Positions 9,182 through 18,459 of a stretch of 64,000 nucleotides of DNA are shown piece by piece. Location: contig NZ_CP138332.1 in assembly GCF_033955345.1 (NCBI RefSeq), forward strand, positions 372,001 through 436,000, in the 5' to 3' direction. The notes under the pieces were generated by a model, which saw only the letters and a list, made by a program, of their open reading frames with translations, did not search any database and had not been told where the DNA came from. The stretch comes from Sphingobacterium bambusae (GTDB taxonomy: Bacteria; Bacteroidota; Bacteroidia; Sphingobacteriales; Sphingobacteriaceae). Each line of letters opens with the position of its first letter. The first letter of the stretch is position 1. The translations under genes were made by a program, and so were the position numbers.

Positions 9182-11179
9182 TTAGCTTTTAATCAGGTGT
9201 TTAAGATCCGGATCCTCAGCAATACGACTTAACTCGCGCTGTATAATAAGCACGACATCCTGCTTAATGCGCAGGTAATTACCTTCAATGGCCAATTCCA
9301 TTTGATCCGTACCATCTTCTGCGATAAAAGAGACGATATCAGGAATCTTTTGATAGGCCTTACTTTCCGCAGCTACCCGCTCATTATCGACCACAATCTC
9401 CGCATGGAAGATCTTCTGCTCAATACGCTCATCAAAATTATCCGACACCGCGCCAACAAACATTCCTTGGGTCAGGGTTGCAATCTTGGAAGCCGGAATA
9501 AGGCTGTCAAGTTGTGTAGATATAGAAGTAGACTTGTCACTGCGATTGATGGTCAAGCTCTGCCGTTTTTGAAGCACTTTGCCAAAGCGCTCGGAGAGAC
9601 TTTTTGCGGTCTCTCCGACCACCTGACCACTAAAGACATTTCCTACCGTATTCTGAATCACTTTGCTCTCCTTGTCCCCGTAGTCTCTCGCTAATTGGGA
9701 AAAATCCTGAAATCCCAAACAGACCGCGACTTTATTACTTCGCGCTGTGGCAATTAAGTTATCCAATCCCCGGAAATAAATAGTCGGCAGCTCATCAATA
9801 ATCACCGAGCTTTTAAGCTGCCCCTTCTTATTGATCAGTTTAACGATCCGCGAGTTGTAAAGTCCCAATGCCGCCGAATAAATATTCTGTCTGTCGGGAT
9901 TATTGCCCACGCATAGGATTTTGGGCTCTTCGGGGCTGTTGATATCTAGCGAGAAGTCATAACCTGTCATTACCCAGTAAAGCTGCGGAGAAATCATGCG
10001 GGAAAGTGGAATTTTGGCCGAAGCGATCTGCCCTTGCAGTTGATCCTGCGCTCCACCCTGCCAAGCATCCATAAAGGGAGAAAGGTAATTTTCCAGCTGC
10101 CCGTAAGAAGTTAGTATGGTGAAGACATCCTCGTACTTTTTGTTCAATAGCTCAATGGCATGGGGAAAGGTGCAATATTTCCCACCATCATAAATCTTTA
10201 GAAACCATATAATGGCAGCCAGTAAAATAATCGGACTCTCTACAAAGAAATCTCCCTGCTTTTGTATCCATGATCGGTTCAGGTTCAGCATGATCGTATA
10301 AGCTGCCTCATAGGCATCGGAGATATCGGTCATAAAAGCCGGGTTGAGCGGATTACAGCGGTGACTTCGGCGCGGGTCATCGAAATTAATCACGTAGAAC
10401 TTGGGCTTTACGGTATAACCAGCGCTATGCTTGAGTAAGTGGTTATAAGCAATGGTCGAGAGGTCATCGAACTTAAAGTCATAGATGTACATCGAAAAGC
10501 CCTTTTCAATTTGCTGCTTGATGTAATTATTAACGATGGCATAGGATTTACCAGAGCCTGGCGTTCCAAGCACCAGCGTCGCTCGAAACGGGTTGACAAT
10601 ATTGATCCAGCCGGCATTCCATTTGCCCTTATAATAAAACTTAGTGGGCAGATTCACCGAATACTCGTTTTCCATGAATCTAGTTTCCTGCAAGAAGCTC
10701 TCGTTTTCATTATTAAATACATCTTCCATTAGATTAGTCTGCAGCAAGCGGCTGATCCATGTGCCGGCAACCATCAAAAGAATGTATCCAAGCGCGCTAA
10801 TGAGGATGTACATAATAGCCAAAACCGTAGTCTGTGAGCGGAGCATTAATACGGAAAAAAAATACAGCAGACCACCTGACAAGCCTAGCCAGCTAATCTT
10901 AGCCCAAGTGACCTTTTCATGCTTTACACCTTTGCTTCCTAAACAGCTAAGCGCAAGTAGCAACAGCGCGCCAATCTTACTGTAGAGCGGATCAGCAAAT
11001 AAACCCGCCGTGCGATTAAATCCCATTAGGATCCTGTTTAGCAGATCAAGCGTCCAGCCCTGCCCTAAAAATAAACTATGTGCGTACCAGTAGAAATGCA
11101 TAAGTAGCAGCAGAATGCTCACTGCCCGCATAAAAGCCATGATCTTGGCCAGTCCACGAATATCGTCTTCTCCTTGCAT
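9182..11179 (-). CDS. mobC: Conjugative coupling protein, VirD4/TraG family (MobC)
   Basis: Type IV coupling proteins are hexameric inner-membrane ATPases that deliver the relaxase-DNA complex to the transfer channel. The N-terminal region has several membrane segments (about residues 15-150). Walker A, LGTPGSGKSYAIV, lies near residue 203, and a Walker B-like SSVIIDELPTIYF follows in the C-terminal half. The frame extends nine codons upstream to a GTG at 11206, but the ATG at 11179 (MQGEDDIRGLAKI) fits the family better. In Bacteroidota ICEs mobC follows mobA and mobB; here a plus-strand VOC gene separates mobB from mobC. Confidence 0.9.
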   Translation of the reverse strand: MQGEDDIRGLAKIMAFMRAVSILLLLMHFYWYAHSLFLGQGWTLDLLNRILMGFNRTAGLFADPLYSKIGALLLLALSCLGSKGVKHEKVTWAKISWLGLSGGLLYFFSVLMLRSQTTVLAIMYILISALGYILLMVAGTWISRLLQTNLMEDVFNNENESFLQETRFMENEYSVNLPTKFYYKGKWNAGWINIVNPFRATLVLGTPGSGKSYAIVNNYIKQQIEKGFSMYIYDFKFDDLSTIAYNHLLKHSAGYTVKPKFYVINFDDPRRSHRCNPLNPAFMTDISDAYEAAYTIMLNLNRSWIQKQGDFFVESPIILLAAIIWFLKIYDGGKYCTFPHAIELLNKKYEDVFTILTSYGQLENYLSPFMDAWQGGAQDQLQGQIASAKIPLSRMISPQLYWVMTGYDFSLDINSPEEPKILCVGNNPDRQNIYSAALGLYNSRIVKLINKKGQLKSSVIIDELPTIYFRGLDNLIATARSNKVAVCLGFQDFSQLARDYGDKESKVIQNTVGNVFSGQVVGETAKSLSERFGKVLQKRQSLTINRSDKSTSISTQLDSLIPASKIATLTQGMFVGAVSDNFDERIEQKIFHAEIVVDNERVAAESKAYQKIPDIVSFIAEDGTDQMELAIEGNYLRIKQDVVLIIQRELSRIAEDPDLKHLIKS

Positions 11180-11469
11180 TGTTTTAGCATCTATGATTAG
11201 ACGCACAAATTAATGCCTACAGATAAAAGGTAGTCCGATACCAGCGGCAATGGCCTTCTTTGGCCGATATCGGCTGCTTTGCCGTGCTGTAGACAAATCA
11301 TCTAGCAATGATTAATAAGCGGCCAACATAACACCAATACATTTTAGTATATTCAGCACTGAAATATCCCTTGTGACGATTTGGGACGAGGCCGCGGTGT
11401 ATATGAAATCCCAAGCTGCCAATCAACTCGTCACATAGCTGTAGTTTAGAAATTATTAGAAAAAATCCC

Positions 11470-11859
11470 GTGCAAAGCAAAAGAAAGAATCCCGCGGTCT
11501 ATTTTGAGATCCCCGTTGAAGACATGCAGCGAGCCATACACTTTTACCATACACTTTTTAGCTTCACCTTCGAGCGCGAGCAGCTTGATGGTTATGAGAT
11601 GGCTTTCTTTCCACTGGATGAGCAGCTGCCCGGGATCACTGGAGCACTTGCCCAAGGTGATGTTTACATCCCCTCTAAAAACGGAGCGATACTCTATTTC
11701 CATGTAGATGATATCGATGATTCGTTAAACAAGGCAAAGGAGCTTAAAGCAGAAATACTTTATCCAAAGACACTAAACACTGCGTACGGATTTGCCGTGA
11801 CAGAAATAGCCGATAGTGAAGGAAACCGGATAGCCCTAAAGCAAAGCCTCCGTGATTAA
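11470..11859 (+). CDS. VOC (glyoxalase/bleomycin-resistance fold) protein
   Basis: A 129-residue protein with the single VOC domain: VYFEIPVEDMQRAIHFYHTLF at the start (11494 onward) and the typical ending GFAVTEIADSEGNRIAL. VOC proteins bind metal and act as isomerases or dioxygenases, or sequester antibiotics; the substrate cannot be told from sequence. The start is a GTG at 11470. The gene sits on the opposite strand between mobB and mobC, with only 19 bases between its stop and the end of mobB, so it looks like a late insertion into the mobilisation cluster. Confidence 0.8.
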   Translation: MQSKRKNPAVYFEIPVEDMQRAIHFYHTLFSFTFEREQLDGYEMAFFPLDEQLPGITGALAQGDVYIPSKNGAILYFHVDDIDDSLNKAKELKAEILYPKTLNTAYGFAVTEIADSEGNRIALKQSLRD

Positions 11860-11878
11860 AGGCAGCTACAATAGCGCA

Positions 11879-13177
11879 TTACAATTTCCTTCGTTTGTTC
11901 TTTCGACGTTTTTTCATGTTGTTTGCGAATTGCTGCTCCTGCTGATCCTCGTAATCTGAACCGGACAAAAGCGCCTCAAAAAGTCCAAAAGCAGTGTCAG
12001 CAGTCGAATCACGGAATGGATCCTTAGGGTTAAAGTCGGCTGACTCCCTCGTGCTTACCTTACCAAGGGTTTCATTTCCTTTATTATCAGCATCCTTCTT
12101 TCGGTCGCTATACAGTTTTTCGTTTCCCGTTGCATTCCCCCAGAGTTCATTAAAAATATTGGCCGAGTAGTCCCGTTCGAGCCGGGAGCCATTAAAAACA
12201 GTCTTTAAGCGGTGGTCTACGAAGGTAATCCCATAAATCCTTCCTGACTCATTTCTTCGAAGGACAAGATCGACGCCCTGCTGTGCTAATGCGGATCTAT
12301 AGGAGGCTTCATTTCCTTTTAGGTGTAAAGCTCCACGCAGTACTCTACGCAAGCTATCTTTCGCTTGGTAATCACTTAGAGAGATTTGGCTTTCCTTGAT
12401 CCTCTTCTCGATAGCATCTAAACTCGCATAGTCACCGAAAACGGACGATTTCAGCGGAGGCCCCTGCTTCTCTCCCACTTCATCCAGCCCCACATACTGA
12501 ACCCTAGCATGAACCTGTCCATTTATATGGCTATCCACCAGCTCTGCGGTCACATTGAATAAAGAAAGTAGCGTATTAAATTCTTTGAAAGTTTGAAAGC
12601 GATATTGCGGTATCAAGACTCCAAGTACCGAAGAAATTTGGCTTGTGATATTCCCCGTCTGGTAATCCACCGGCTTTGCAACTTTCAGCGATGCACGAGG
12701 AGCCTTATCCGCAACCTGCTGATCCCAGCCAAATCGTCGTTTGATCACTTCACACAGCTCCATCGAGCGGCGCTTTTCAAACTTGTCCGATATTTTCCGT
12801 CCATTTTCATCTACGCAGGTTGATACGATATGAATATGTGTCCTTGCTATATCACGATGCTTAAAAACAATGTATGGCTGCTGCCCATAACCCATTCCTT
12901 CCATATACTGCTTGGCCAGCTCGCAAAACTGCTCATCACTGACCGCAAATCGAGGATCAGGATTGAGCGAAATATGCAGCGCATACTTCTTGGTTTTCCG
13001 GTTAGCGGCTAGATAAGGATCAAAAGAGCGCATCAGTTGCGGGACAGTATGTTTACCATCCCGCGTTTCGATGATCTTGTTTAGCAGTAATATCTCCGCT
13101 TTTCCCTGATCAACTTTTTGCTGATTATAGCGCAGGGCAGCATACAACTTATCACTTCGAGCTATTTTAGCGATCAT
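11879..13177 (-). CDS. mobB: Relaxase (MobB)
   Basis: Relaxases nick oriT and attach covalently to the 5' end of the transferred strand. The 432-residue protein begins MIAKIARSDKLYAALRYN and has a histidine triad-like THIHIVST motif near residue 112, which binds the catalytic metal. The N-terminal domain (about residues 1-170) is the nuclease; the rest is variable and ends in a very basic tail (KKRRKNKRRKL). Its start overlaps the end of mobA by 11 bases, so both are probably translated together. It presumably acts at the structured region upstream of mobA. Confidence 0.92.
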   Translation of the reverse strand: MIAKIARSDKLYAALRYNQQKVDQGKAEILLLNKIIETRDGKHTVPQLMRSFDPYLAANRKTKKYALHISLNPDPRFAVSDEQFCELAKQYMEGMGYGQQPYIVFKHRDIARTHIHIVSTCVDENGRKISDKFEKRRSMELCEVIKRRFGWDQQVADKAPRASLKVAKPVDYQTGNITSQISSVLGVLIPQYRFQTFKEFNTLLSLFNVTAELVDSHINGQVHARVQYVGLDEVGEKQGPPLKSSVFGDYASLDAIEKRIKESQISLSDYQAKDSLRRVLRGALHLKGNEASYRSALAQQGVDLVLRRNESGRIYGITFVDHRLKTVFNGSRLERDYSANIFNELWGNATGNEKLYSDRKKDADNKGNETLGKVSTRESADFNPKDPFRDSTADTAFGLFEALLSGSDYEDQQEQQFANNMKKRRKNKRRKL

Positions 13178-13616
13178 CTGATCTGTTGATTAAAGGATAC
13201 TTCTTTTCAAACTCATCGATCAGCGCAATAATTTGCTGACATAAAGCTGCCAGCTGCGCAGTTTGCTTTTCGAGTTTATAGAGGCGCGCTGCTGCTTTTT
13301 TCTCGGAGAAAGTCGTGTAAAGTATCTTTACAATCTGGTTATAGTTCACACCAATCGCGCGAAACTGATTGTAAAAACTCGTCAGCCGCATATAAAAATC
13401 GACCGTTCCCTTATCGATCTTCACCATCCGCAGCTCTCGGGAGAACAGCCAAGAGACAATAAAATTCGCTTTATTCGGCGCACCCGACTTCTCAAACATG
13501 GCCAAGAACTTCACATTTTCCTTATCAGTCAGCCGAAATACATAACGGTGCAAGGCCGGATTATCCGTCAGCTTCCTTCCCTTATTGGTTGACATTTTCT
13601 TTGCATTAATTTCCAT
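13167..13616 (-). CDS. mobA: Mobilisation accessory protein MobA
   Basis: A 149-residue basic protein of the MobA/MobC-like relaxosome family found directly upstream of the relaxase in Bacteroidota elements. These small DNA-binding proteins help the relaxase at oriT. Motifs include RYVFRLTDKENVKFLAMFEKSG (13500-13560) and GVNYNQIVKILYTTF, the usual conserved GxNxNQI block. A second ATG seven codons in (MSTNKGRKL) is an alternative start. It lies next to the putative oriT and overlaps mobB. Confidence 0.88.
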   Translation of the reverse strand: MEINAKKMSTNKGRKLTDNPALHRYVFRLTDKENVKFLAMFEKSGAPNKANFIVSWLFSRELRMVKIDKGTVDFYMRLTSFYNQFRAIGVNYNQIVKILYTTFSEKKAAARLYKLEKQTAQLAALCQQIIALIDEFEKKYPLINRSDDR

Positions 13617-13652
13617 ATAGCTATCCTTTCATCATTTATAAAAACCCTGACT

Positions 13653-13863
13653 TTGGAAGGTTTTTAGCCCCGCTCAGGGCAAGTGGTCTTGAGGCACCAA
13701 AAGTATTTTGAGTGCCTCAAGACACAACTTGCCAGTGTTCAAGGGAACACTACTGTCCGCCCGCCCGAAAAAGCGGAAGCGGATAAAAATGAACTATCTA
13801 GAAACTCGTACAGGCCGCCCAAGCGCAAGCGGGGCTAGAGACCTGCTCGCACAAACCTTCCAA
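13653..13863. other. Candidate origin of transfer (oriT): nested inverted repeats
   Basis: This non-coding stretch between mobA (minus) and traA (plus) is full of dyad symmetry. The outermost arms are TTGGAAGGTTT (13653-13663) and its complement at 13853-13863. Inside these are TAGCCCCGCT (13665-13674) and its complement at 13828-13837. A large hairpin has arms 13678-13697 and 13712-13733 with a two-base bulge, and its loop carries AAAA-GTA-TTTT. A small perfect hairpin follows at 13735-13750 (GTGTTC, loop AAGG, GAACAC). Position upstream of mobA and this symmetry are typical of oriT; the nick site is not identified. From 13864 to 14285 I see only AT-rich sequence with short chance frames. 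Confidence 0.6.
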
Positions 13864-14285
13864 CTCTACTAAATACAAAGTAAGCGCATGGCTAGTCTTA
13901 ATTCGAGTAAACCAAAAGGCCATAACGGGTCCGCACAAGTCAAACTAGGACATGAAGACAAATCCCCCAAAATCAAATCCTTTCTTTGTTTAAAAGCAAC
14001 ATAGTAAACAGTATAGCAAATAAGAACACAGAAAAACCAAATGGTAAATCGTAGAAATAGTAAAAAATAAAAGCATTAGGTTTTAAAAGCATAAAAATGC
14101 TAAAGCATAAAAGCGGGCAAGTAACCTGCAGACCTGCACTACACAAATTTGTAAAGCTAACTAGCCATACAAGCAAATGAGCAGTAAAGCATGAAGATAA
14201 TTAACAGGTAAAACATATAGAAAAGAATAAAAGCGCACACTTTACCTGCTAAACAATAACAAATACAACAAAGCACATAACAAGC

Positions 14286-15053
14286 ATGGAAACAAGAAAA
14301 GAACCTTTAAAGATCAGCATCTCCACGCAAAAAGGAGGCGTTGGTAAATCCACGATGACAAGCCTGCTAGCGAGCGTACTGCATTACCGAATGGGATACA
14401 ATGTTCTGGTCATCGATTGTGACTTTCCGCAGCACAGCCTAAACAACATGCGGGAGCGAGATCGCGTTAATATTATGCAAAATCCGTATCACAAAAAGAT
14501 GGCGATGAAGCAGTTTCAGGCAATCAACAAAAAAGCCTATCCCATTATCCGCTCCAAGGCCGAGCGAGCGCTAAAAGACACCGCTGAGCAAATTGCTAAA
14601 AGCAGTCCGCAGCCCGATATCATCTTTTTTGATCTTCCAGGCACCGCCAATACCAAGGGCGTACTGACTACCTTAAAATCGATGGACTACATCTTCTCCC
14701 CGGTTACAGCGGATCGATTGGTACTGGAAAGCACGCTCGGGTTCACCAAAGCTTTTATGGGATTGCCCTCTAGCGAGCAAGAGGGTAAGGAGCAACAGAT
14801 ATGGCTATTTTGGAACCAAGTAGACGGCAGAGAGAAGACCGGCCTATACGAAGCTTACCAAATTGTCATCGAGCGGCTGGATCTTTCGCTCATGAAAAGC
14901 AGAATAATGGATAGCAAACGTTTTCGTAAGGAAACCGAAGCTACGGGCAGTTACGTCTTTCGATCGAGCCTGCTTCCTGCAGAGGCTCACCTGTTGCGCG
15001 CAACGCGGCTAGATTTGTTTATCGAAGAATTTCTAAGAATCACTAAACTATAA
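14286..15053 (+). CDS. traA: ParA-family ATPase (TraA)
   Basis: A 255-residue Walker-type ATPase with the deviant P-loop KGGVGKST near residue 17, DCDFPQHS near residue 51 and DLPGTAN near residue 118. ParA-like proteins bind DNA or membranes in an ATP-dependent way. In CTnDOT-type elements the first gene of the tra operon, traA, is of this family. It is divergent from mobA and starts the traA-traB-traD run, with one base between its stop and the following frame. The role is probably partition-like positioning of the element or the transfer complex (inference). Confidence 0.9.
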   Translation: METRKEPLKISISTQKGGVGKSTMTSLLASVLHYRMGYNVLVIDCDFPQHSLNNMRERDRVNIMQNPYHKKMAMKQFQAINKKAYPIIRSKAERALKDTAEQIAKSSPQPDIIFFDLPGTANTKGVLTTLKSMDYIFSPVTADRLVLESTLGFTKAFMGLPSSEQEGKEQQIWLFWNQVDGREKTGLYEAYQIVIERLDLSLMKSRIMDSKRFRKETEATGSYVFRSSLLPAEAHLLRATRLDLFIEEFLRITKL

Positions 15054-15063
15054 CTTGACAAGT

Positions 15064-15459
15064 ATGGCGAGAGAAAATAATAGCAATAAGGATAAGCAAA
15101 ACGATGTAGATGAAGAATATCTCATGAACATTATCAGTGGAGAACAGCCTCCAACTACGGAGCCAGAAATGGAAAAGGTACCAAAGACAAAAGCTCCAAA
15201 AGTAAAATCGGAGCATCAAAAGTCAAAACCCAACTATCAGGAAACATTTTTGGTCAACCGGTTTCCATCCGGCCGTAACGGTAAAGTTGTCTATATCCGC
15301 GCAGAATACCACGAGCGATTATTGCGTATCGTGCAGTTAAGAAGCGACGATAGAACGACACTTTATTCCTATATCGACAATATATTGCAGCAGCACTTTA
15401 TCGATTACGGCGAAGATATTACCAGTTACTTTAATGAACACTTTAAACCCATCTTGTAA
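15064..15459 (+). CDS. traB: TraB-like protein (DUF3408)
   Basis: About 131 residues from the ATG at 15064; a further ATG lies three codons upstream. The N-terminal half is charged and low in complexity. The C-terminal half (VYIRAEYHERLLRIVQL, YSYIDNILQQHF) matches DUF3408, the conserved domain of TraB/TraC proteins next to traA. The function is unknown; a DNA-binding ribbon-helix-helix-like role with TraA is plausible. It is two bases from the next gene. Confidence 0.8.
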   Translation: MARENNSNKDKQNDVDEEYLMNIISGEQPPTTEPEMEKVPKTKAPKVKSEHQKSKPNYQETFLVNRFPSGRNGKVVYIRAEYHERLLRIVQLRSDDRTTLYSYIDNILQQHFIDYGEDITSYFNEHFKPIL

Positions 15460-15461
15460 TC

Positions 15462-16079
15462 ATGCAGACATTAATCACATGCTGTCTTTGCTTGATAATC
15501 TTGCTACTGCTATCCGAAAAATTCGAAATTTGGCGCAAGACAAGCAAAAACAACACTCCAGCGAAAAATAGAAACCCCTTACCTGAGATCATAGGTCGAC
15601 CCAAGGATAATTTTATCACGCAAGCAGAACATTCCGTCAAGAATCTACAGCCCCTACCAACCTATAAAGTAGAAGACCTCGACATTGAGCCTGATGAAAA
15701 CGAAGCGACCAGCTTTCGCACCGTTGAGAGTGAAGTAAATCAAAAGGATAAGGTTATGGATTTAGAAGATGAAGAGGAGGAATTGGCAATATACGCAGCT
15801 GCCGATGAGGCTGGTTTTGCACGAGGGGTAACATTTGACGAGTTGAGCGAGGTTGCTACACTCGTTCAATCGGATAATTTATCGGCTGAAGACAAACAGA
15901 CGATTGTACATGTAATAGCTAAAGTGAAGGATACAGAACTATTTACCCTTTTGGAGCAATCGATAAGTGCATATTCACAGGATATTGCTGATTATTTAAA
16001 CGACCAAACTAAAGACGAGCAATCCACGGACACTGGCAATGAGCGTACCTCACCATTTGATATTGACAGTTTTCTGTAG
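15462..16079 (+). CDS. traD: TraD-like conjugal transfer protein
   Basis: A 205-residue protein with an N-terminal membrane segment (residues 4-19, LITCCLCLIILLLLSE), a basic linker and an acidic C-terminal half containing DEEEELAIYAAADEAGFARGVTFDEL (15760-15840). The order traA-traB-this gene and the domain pattern fit the TraD proteins of Bacteroidota elements; the symbol rests on position and weak resemblance. It is the last gene before the 24-kb cargo that separates it from traE. Confidence 0.6.
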   Translation: MQTLITCCLCLIILLLLSEKFEIWRKTSKNNTPAKNRNPLPEIIGRPKDNFITQAEHSVKNLQPLPTYKVEDLDIEPDENEATSFRTVESEVNQKDKVMDLEDEEEELAIYAAADEAGFARGVTFDELSEVATLVQSDNLSAEDKQTIVHVIAKVKDTELFTLLEQSISAYSQDIADYLNDQTKDEQSTDTGNERTSPFDIDSFL

Positions 16080-16389
16080 AAAACCAGCAGAAACCACACG
16101 ATCTAGCCTTGCGAAACTACTGTTGCAGAATATTTAATGGATTTTTCGTGTAAAGGTTATATAGGAGATAATTACCGGTAAAACTATTTGCACATGCACC
16201 AATATTTATCATATAGTTTGCTAATTGGTGCGTGAGTAAACCAACGAAGCTCCCTCCTTCAGCTTTTTTGTGGCAAGACCGAAACGTAGCTATTTACTTT
16301 TTCCTATTTTTACAGCATATTAATAATTCGATCATTAATTTTAGTGCGCTAAAAAAAAGCATAAGCATACCATCTTAAGGCTCGCCCCT
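16080..16389. other. Left junction of the cargo block, no gene seen
   Basis: About 310 bases between traD and the AraC regulator. An 8-bp inverted repeat (GCACCAAT at 16196-16203 and its complement at 16224-16231) is the only structure noticed. It might be an operator or a weak terminator. No direct repeat marking an insertion was recognised. Confidence 0.4.
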
Positions 16390-17145
16390 ATGGAGAACGA
16401 CTTTTATCATAAATTTATAAGTCCGCCGGATACACTTGCCGATTTCGTGGAGAATCTAGGCATGTTTTACAACCCCACAGCGACGGAAAAGCCTGTGGTG
16501 ATTGTTCCAGATGGTCGCATTGATCTTTTTCTTACAAAATCGCGTAGCGCTGGCCTGCAGCTTACATTGGTTGGACTAGAAACCTTTCCAGAGGAACGCT
16601 GGATACCTCCCGGAATCGTTCACTATGTGATCAGCTTCAAACCCCTGGCGGTTGAGTATATTCTCCAACACCCCATTGCTGCAATTCTGAATACCGCACA
16701 AGTCTTGGCTCCCAACTTTTGGGGTTTTGTGGAGGAGGATCTAACCGACTTTAGCACCTTTTGCGACAAGGTATCTGCAAAAATTACTGATCTACTCCCC
16801 GCCACTATTGATCCGCGTAAGCGTAAGCTGTTTCACCTCCTCTACGGCTCAAAGGTAGACATCACTGTACACCAGCTGGCGGAGCAAGTGGGTTGGAGTA
16901 GCCGACAAATGAATCGATATTTTACCCAACAGCTCGGTCTCTCTTTAAAGGCCTATGCCAACATCCTACGTTTTAGAGCATCACTAGAACATATCGCACA
17001 GGGTCGGCTCTTTCCCGAACTTAATTTTACCGATCAAAATCACTTTATTAAAACGATCAAGAAATTTGCCGGTGTAGTACCGAAGGAACTTTCCAAAAAC
17101 AAAAACGACCGATTTATACTATTATCCGTTCTCAAGCAGCAGTAA
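16390..17145 (+). CDS. AraC-family transcriptional regulator (DUF6597-like N terminus)
   Basis: A 251-residue soluble regulator. The N-terminal part (DTLADFVENLGMFYN; VVIVPDGRIDLFL) resembles the DUF6597 sensor-like domain of AraC proteins, and the C-terminal part (about residues 150-240) is the AraC HTH with NFTDQNHFIKTIKKFAGVVPKE (17026-17092). It ends 27 bases before the Tet(X)-family monooxygenase on the same strand. The two probably form one transcript, and the regulator may control the enzyme. The ligand is unknown. Confidence 0.85.
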   Translation: MENDFYHKFISPPDTLADFVENLGMFYNPTATEKPVVIVPDGRIDLFLTKSRSAGLQLTLVGLETFPEERWIPPGIVHYVISFKPLAVEYILQHPIAAILNTAQVLAPNFWGFVEEDLTDFSTFCDKVSAKITDLLPATIDPRKRKLFHLLYGSKVDITVHQLAEQVGWSSRQMNRYFTQQLGLSLKAYANILRFRASLEHIAQGRLFPELNFTDQNHFIKTIKKFAGVVPKELSKNKNDRFILLSVLKQQ

Positions 17146-17172
17146 TTTTGTGCTGTACTTAATTGAGACAGT

Positions 17173-18333
17173 ATGTTACTAGCAAATAAAAAAATCGCTA
17201 TCGTGGGCGGTGGCACTGGAGGCTTAACATTGGCTACACTTTTACAAGGTCGTGGTGCCGATGTGCAGGTATATGAGCGTGATCTAAATAAATTCGCACG
17301 TGTGCAGGGGTCACCGCTTGATTTGCATGAAGAATCGGGTCTAGCCGCCTTAGCGAAAGCCGGCCTCCTAATAGCCTTTAAAGAAAATTACTTACCCGGT
17401 GCTGATCGAAAATTGATCGTGGATGAACATGCAAAGATCTTTTTCAGCGATCACGAGAGCAAAGTCGAAGAAAACTTTGGAAACCCTTACTTCCGACCAG
17501 AAATTGATCGTGGCGCATTACGCAAGATCTTGCTGGATGCCCTTGCCCCAGATACCGTAGTATGGGATTGTAATTTTCAGCATATGGAGCAGGCTGGTCA
17601 AGGCTGGCTATTGCATTTCAAAGACCGAGAGTCTCTTTACGCGGATATAGTGATTGCTGCCGAAGGTGCCAACTCTAAAATTCGTCCGTATATCACCTCC
17701 ACAAAACCGTTTTATACCGGTATCTGTATGTTGGAAGGCAATGTTTACGACGCAAAAACAAATACACCGCAAATACACGCCCTGCTTAATGGTGGTAAGA
17801 TCATGGCTTTTGGCAACGAAAGAAATATCTTGATGGGACAAAAAGGAAACGGCGATATCGGTTTCTACGCCAGTTTCAAGGCTGATGAAGATTGGGTGAC
17901 AAGCAGCAGACTGGATTACAACGACAGGCAAGAGGTATTGGCTTGGTTCAAGCAGGCGTACCCAACCTGGAGCGACATATGGGCAACACTCTTTGAGCAT
18001 GCGGCGTTGCCGTTTATCCCGCGACCGATCTATTGTATGCCAGCAAATAATGCGAACTATGGATTACCCAACTTGACCATGCTAGGAGATGCAGCCCATG
18101 TGATGCCGCCTTTTGCCGGCGAAGGGGTCAATATGGCGATGCTGGATGCGCTGGAACTCAGCGAGGCCTTAACATCGTCTGACTATGAATCGATTCAAGC
18201 GGCCATTGCCTCATTCGAGCAGAAGATGTATAGCCGGGCAGCTCTTGCCGCGCAGGAATCCTTGGATAATGGCGAACGTATGCACAGTCCCCAAGCCTTA
18301 GCCCATATGCTGGCCTTATTTACCAGTCATTAA
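17173..18333 (+). CDS. Tet(X)-family FAD-dependent monooxygenase
   Basis: A 386-residue class A flavoprotein monooxygenase, about the length of Tet(X) (388). It has the dinucleotide-binding motif VGGGTGGLTLATLL (residues 8-21), VYERD at about 34, GSPLDLHEESGLAALAKAGLL (matching the Tet(X) GGTLDLHKGSG region) and the FAD motif GDAAHVMPPFAGEGVN near residue 306, where Tet(X) has PFAGQGVN. Tet(X) hydroxylates tetracyclines and inactivates them. This protein is clearly related but diverged, so tetracycline activity is only a possibility; other aromatic substrates are equally open. The preceding AraC regulator is probably cotranscribed, and a strong terminator follows. Confidence 0.85.
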   Translation: MLLANKKIAIVGGGTGGLTLATLLQGRGADVQVYERDLNKFARVQGSPLDLHEESGLAALAKAGLLIAFKENYLPGADRKLIVDEHAKIFFSDHESKVEENFGNPYFRPEIDRGALRKILLDALAPDTVVWDCNFQHMEQAGQGWLLHFKDRESLYADIVIAAEGANSKIRPYITSTKPFYTGICMLEGNVYDAKTNTPQIHALLNGGKIMAFGNERNILMGQKGNGDIGFYASFKADEDWVTSSRLDYNDRQEVLAWFKQAYPTWSDIWATLFEHAALPFIPRPIYCMPANNANYGLPNLTMLGDAAHVMPPFAGEGVNMAMLDALELSEALTSSDYESIQAAIASFEQKMYSRAALAAQESLDNGERMHSPQALAHMLALFTSH

Positions 18334-18424
18334 GCGGGCACCAGTTGGTTCATTTGTAATTCTTGGCATAGCATTTGCGTATATTACGTAATTCATAATT
18401 TAGGTTAATAATTGGTTAGTTAGT

Positions 18425-18459
18425 AAAAAATCCTGAAGCTCCCCGCTTCAGGATTTTTT
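18425..18459 (+). terminator. Strong bidirectional terminator after the monooxygenase gene
   Basis: A 15-bp perfect stem (AAAAAATCCTGAAGC against GCTTCAGGATTTTTT) with loop TCCCC ends in a T-run on both strands. Confidence 0.9.

Noticed and set aside
13973..14176. 67-residue hydrophobic minus-strand frame between oriT and traA
   Set aside because: It lies in AT-rich DNA where Phe/Leu-rich chance frames are common, and it has no recognisable pattern.
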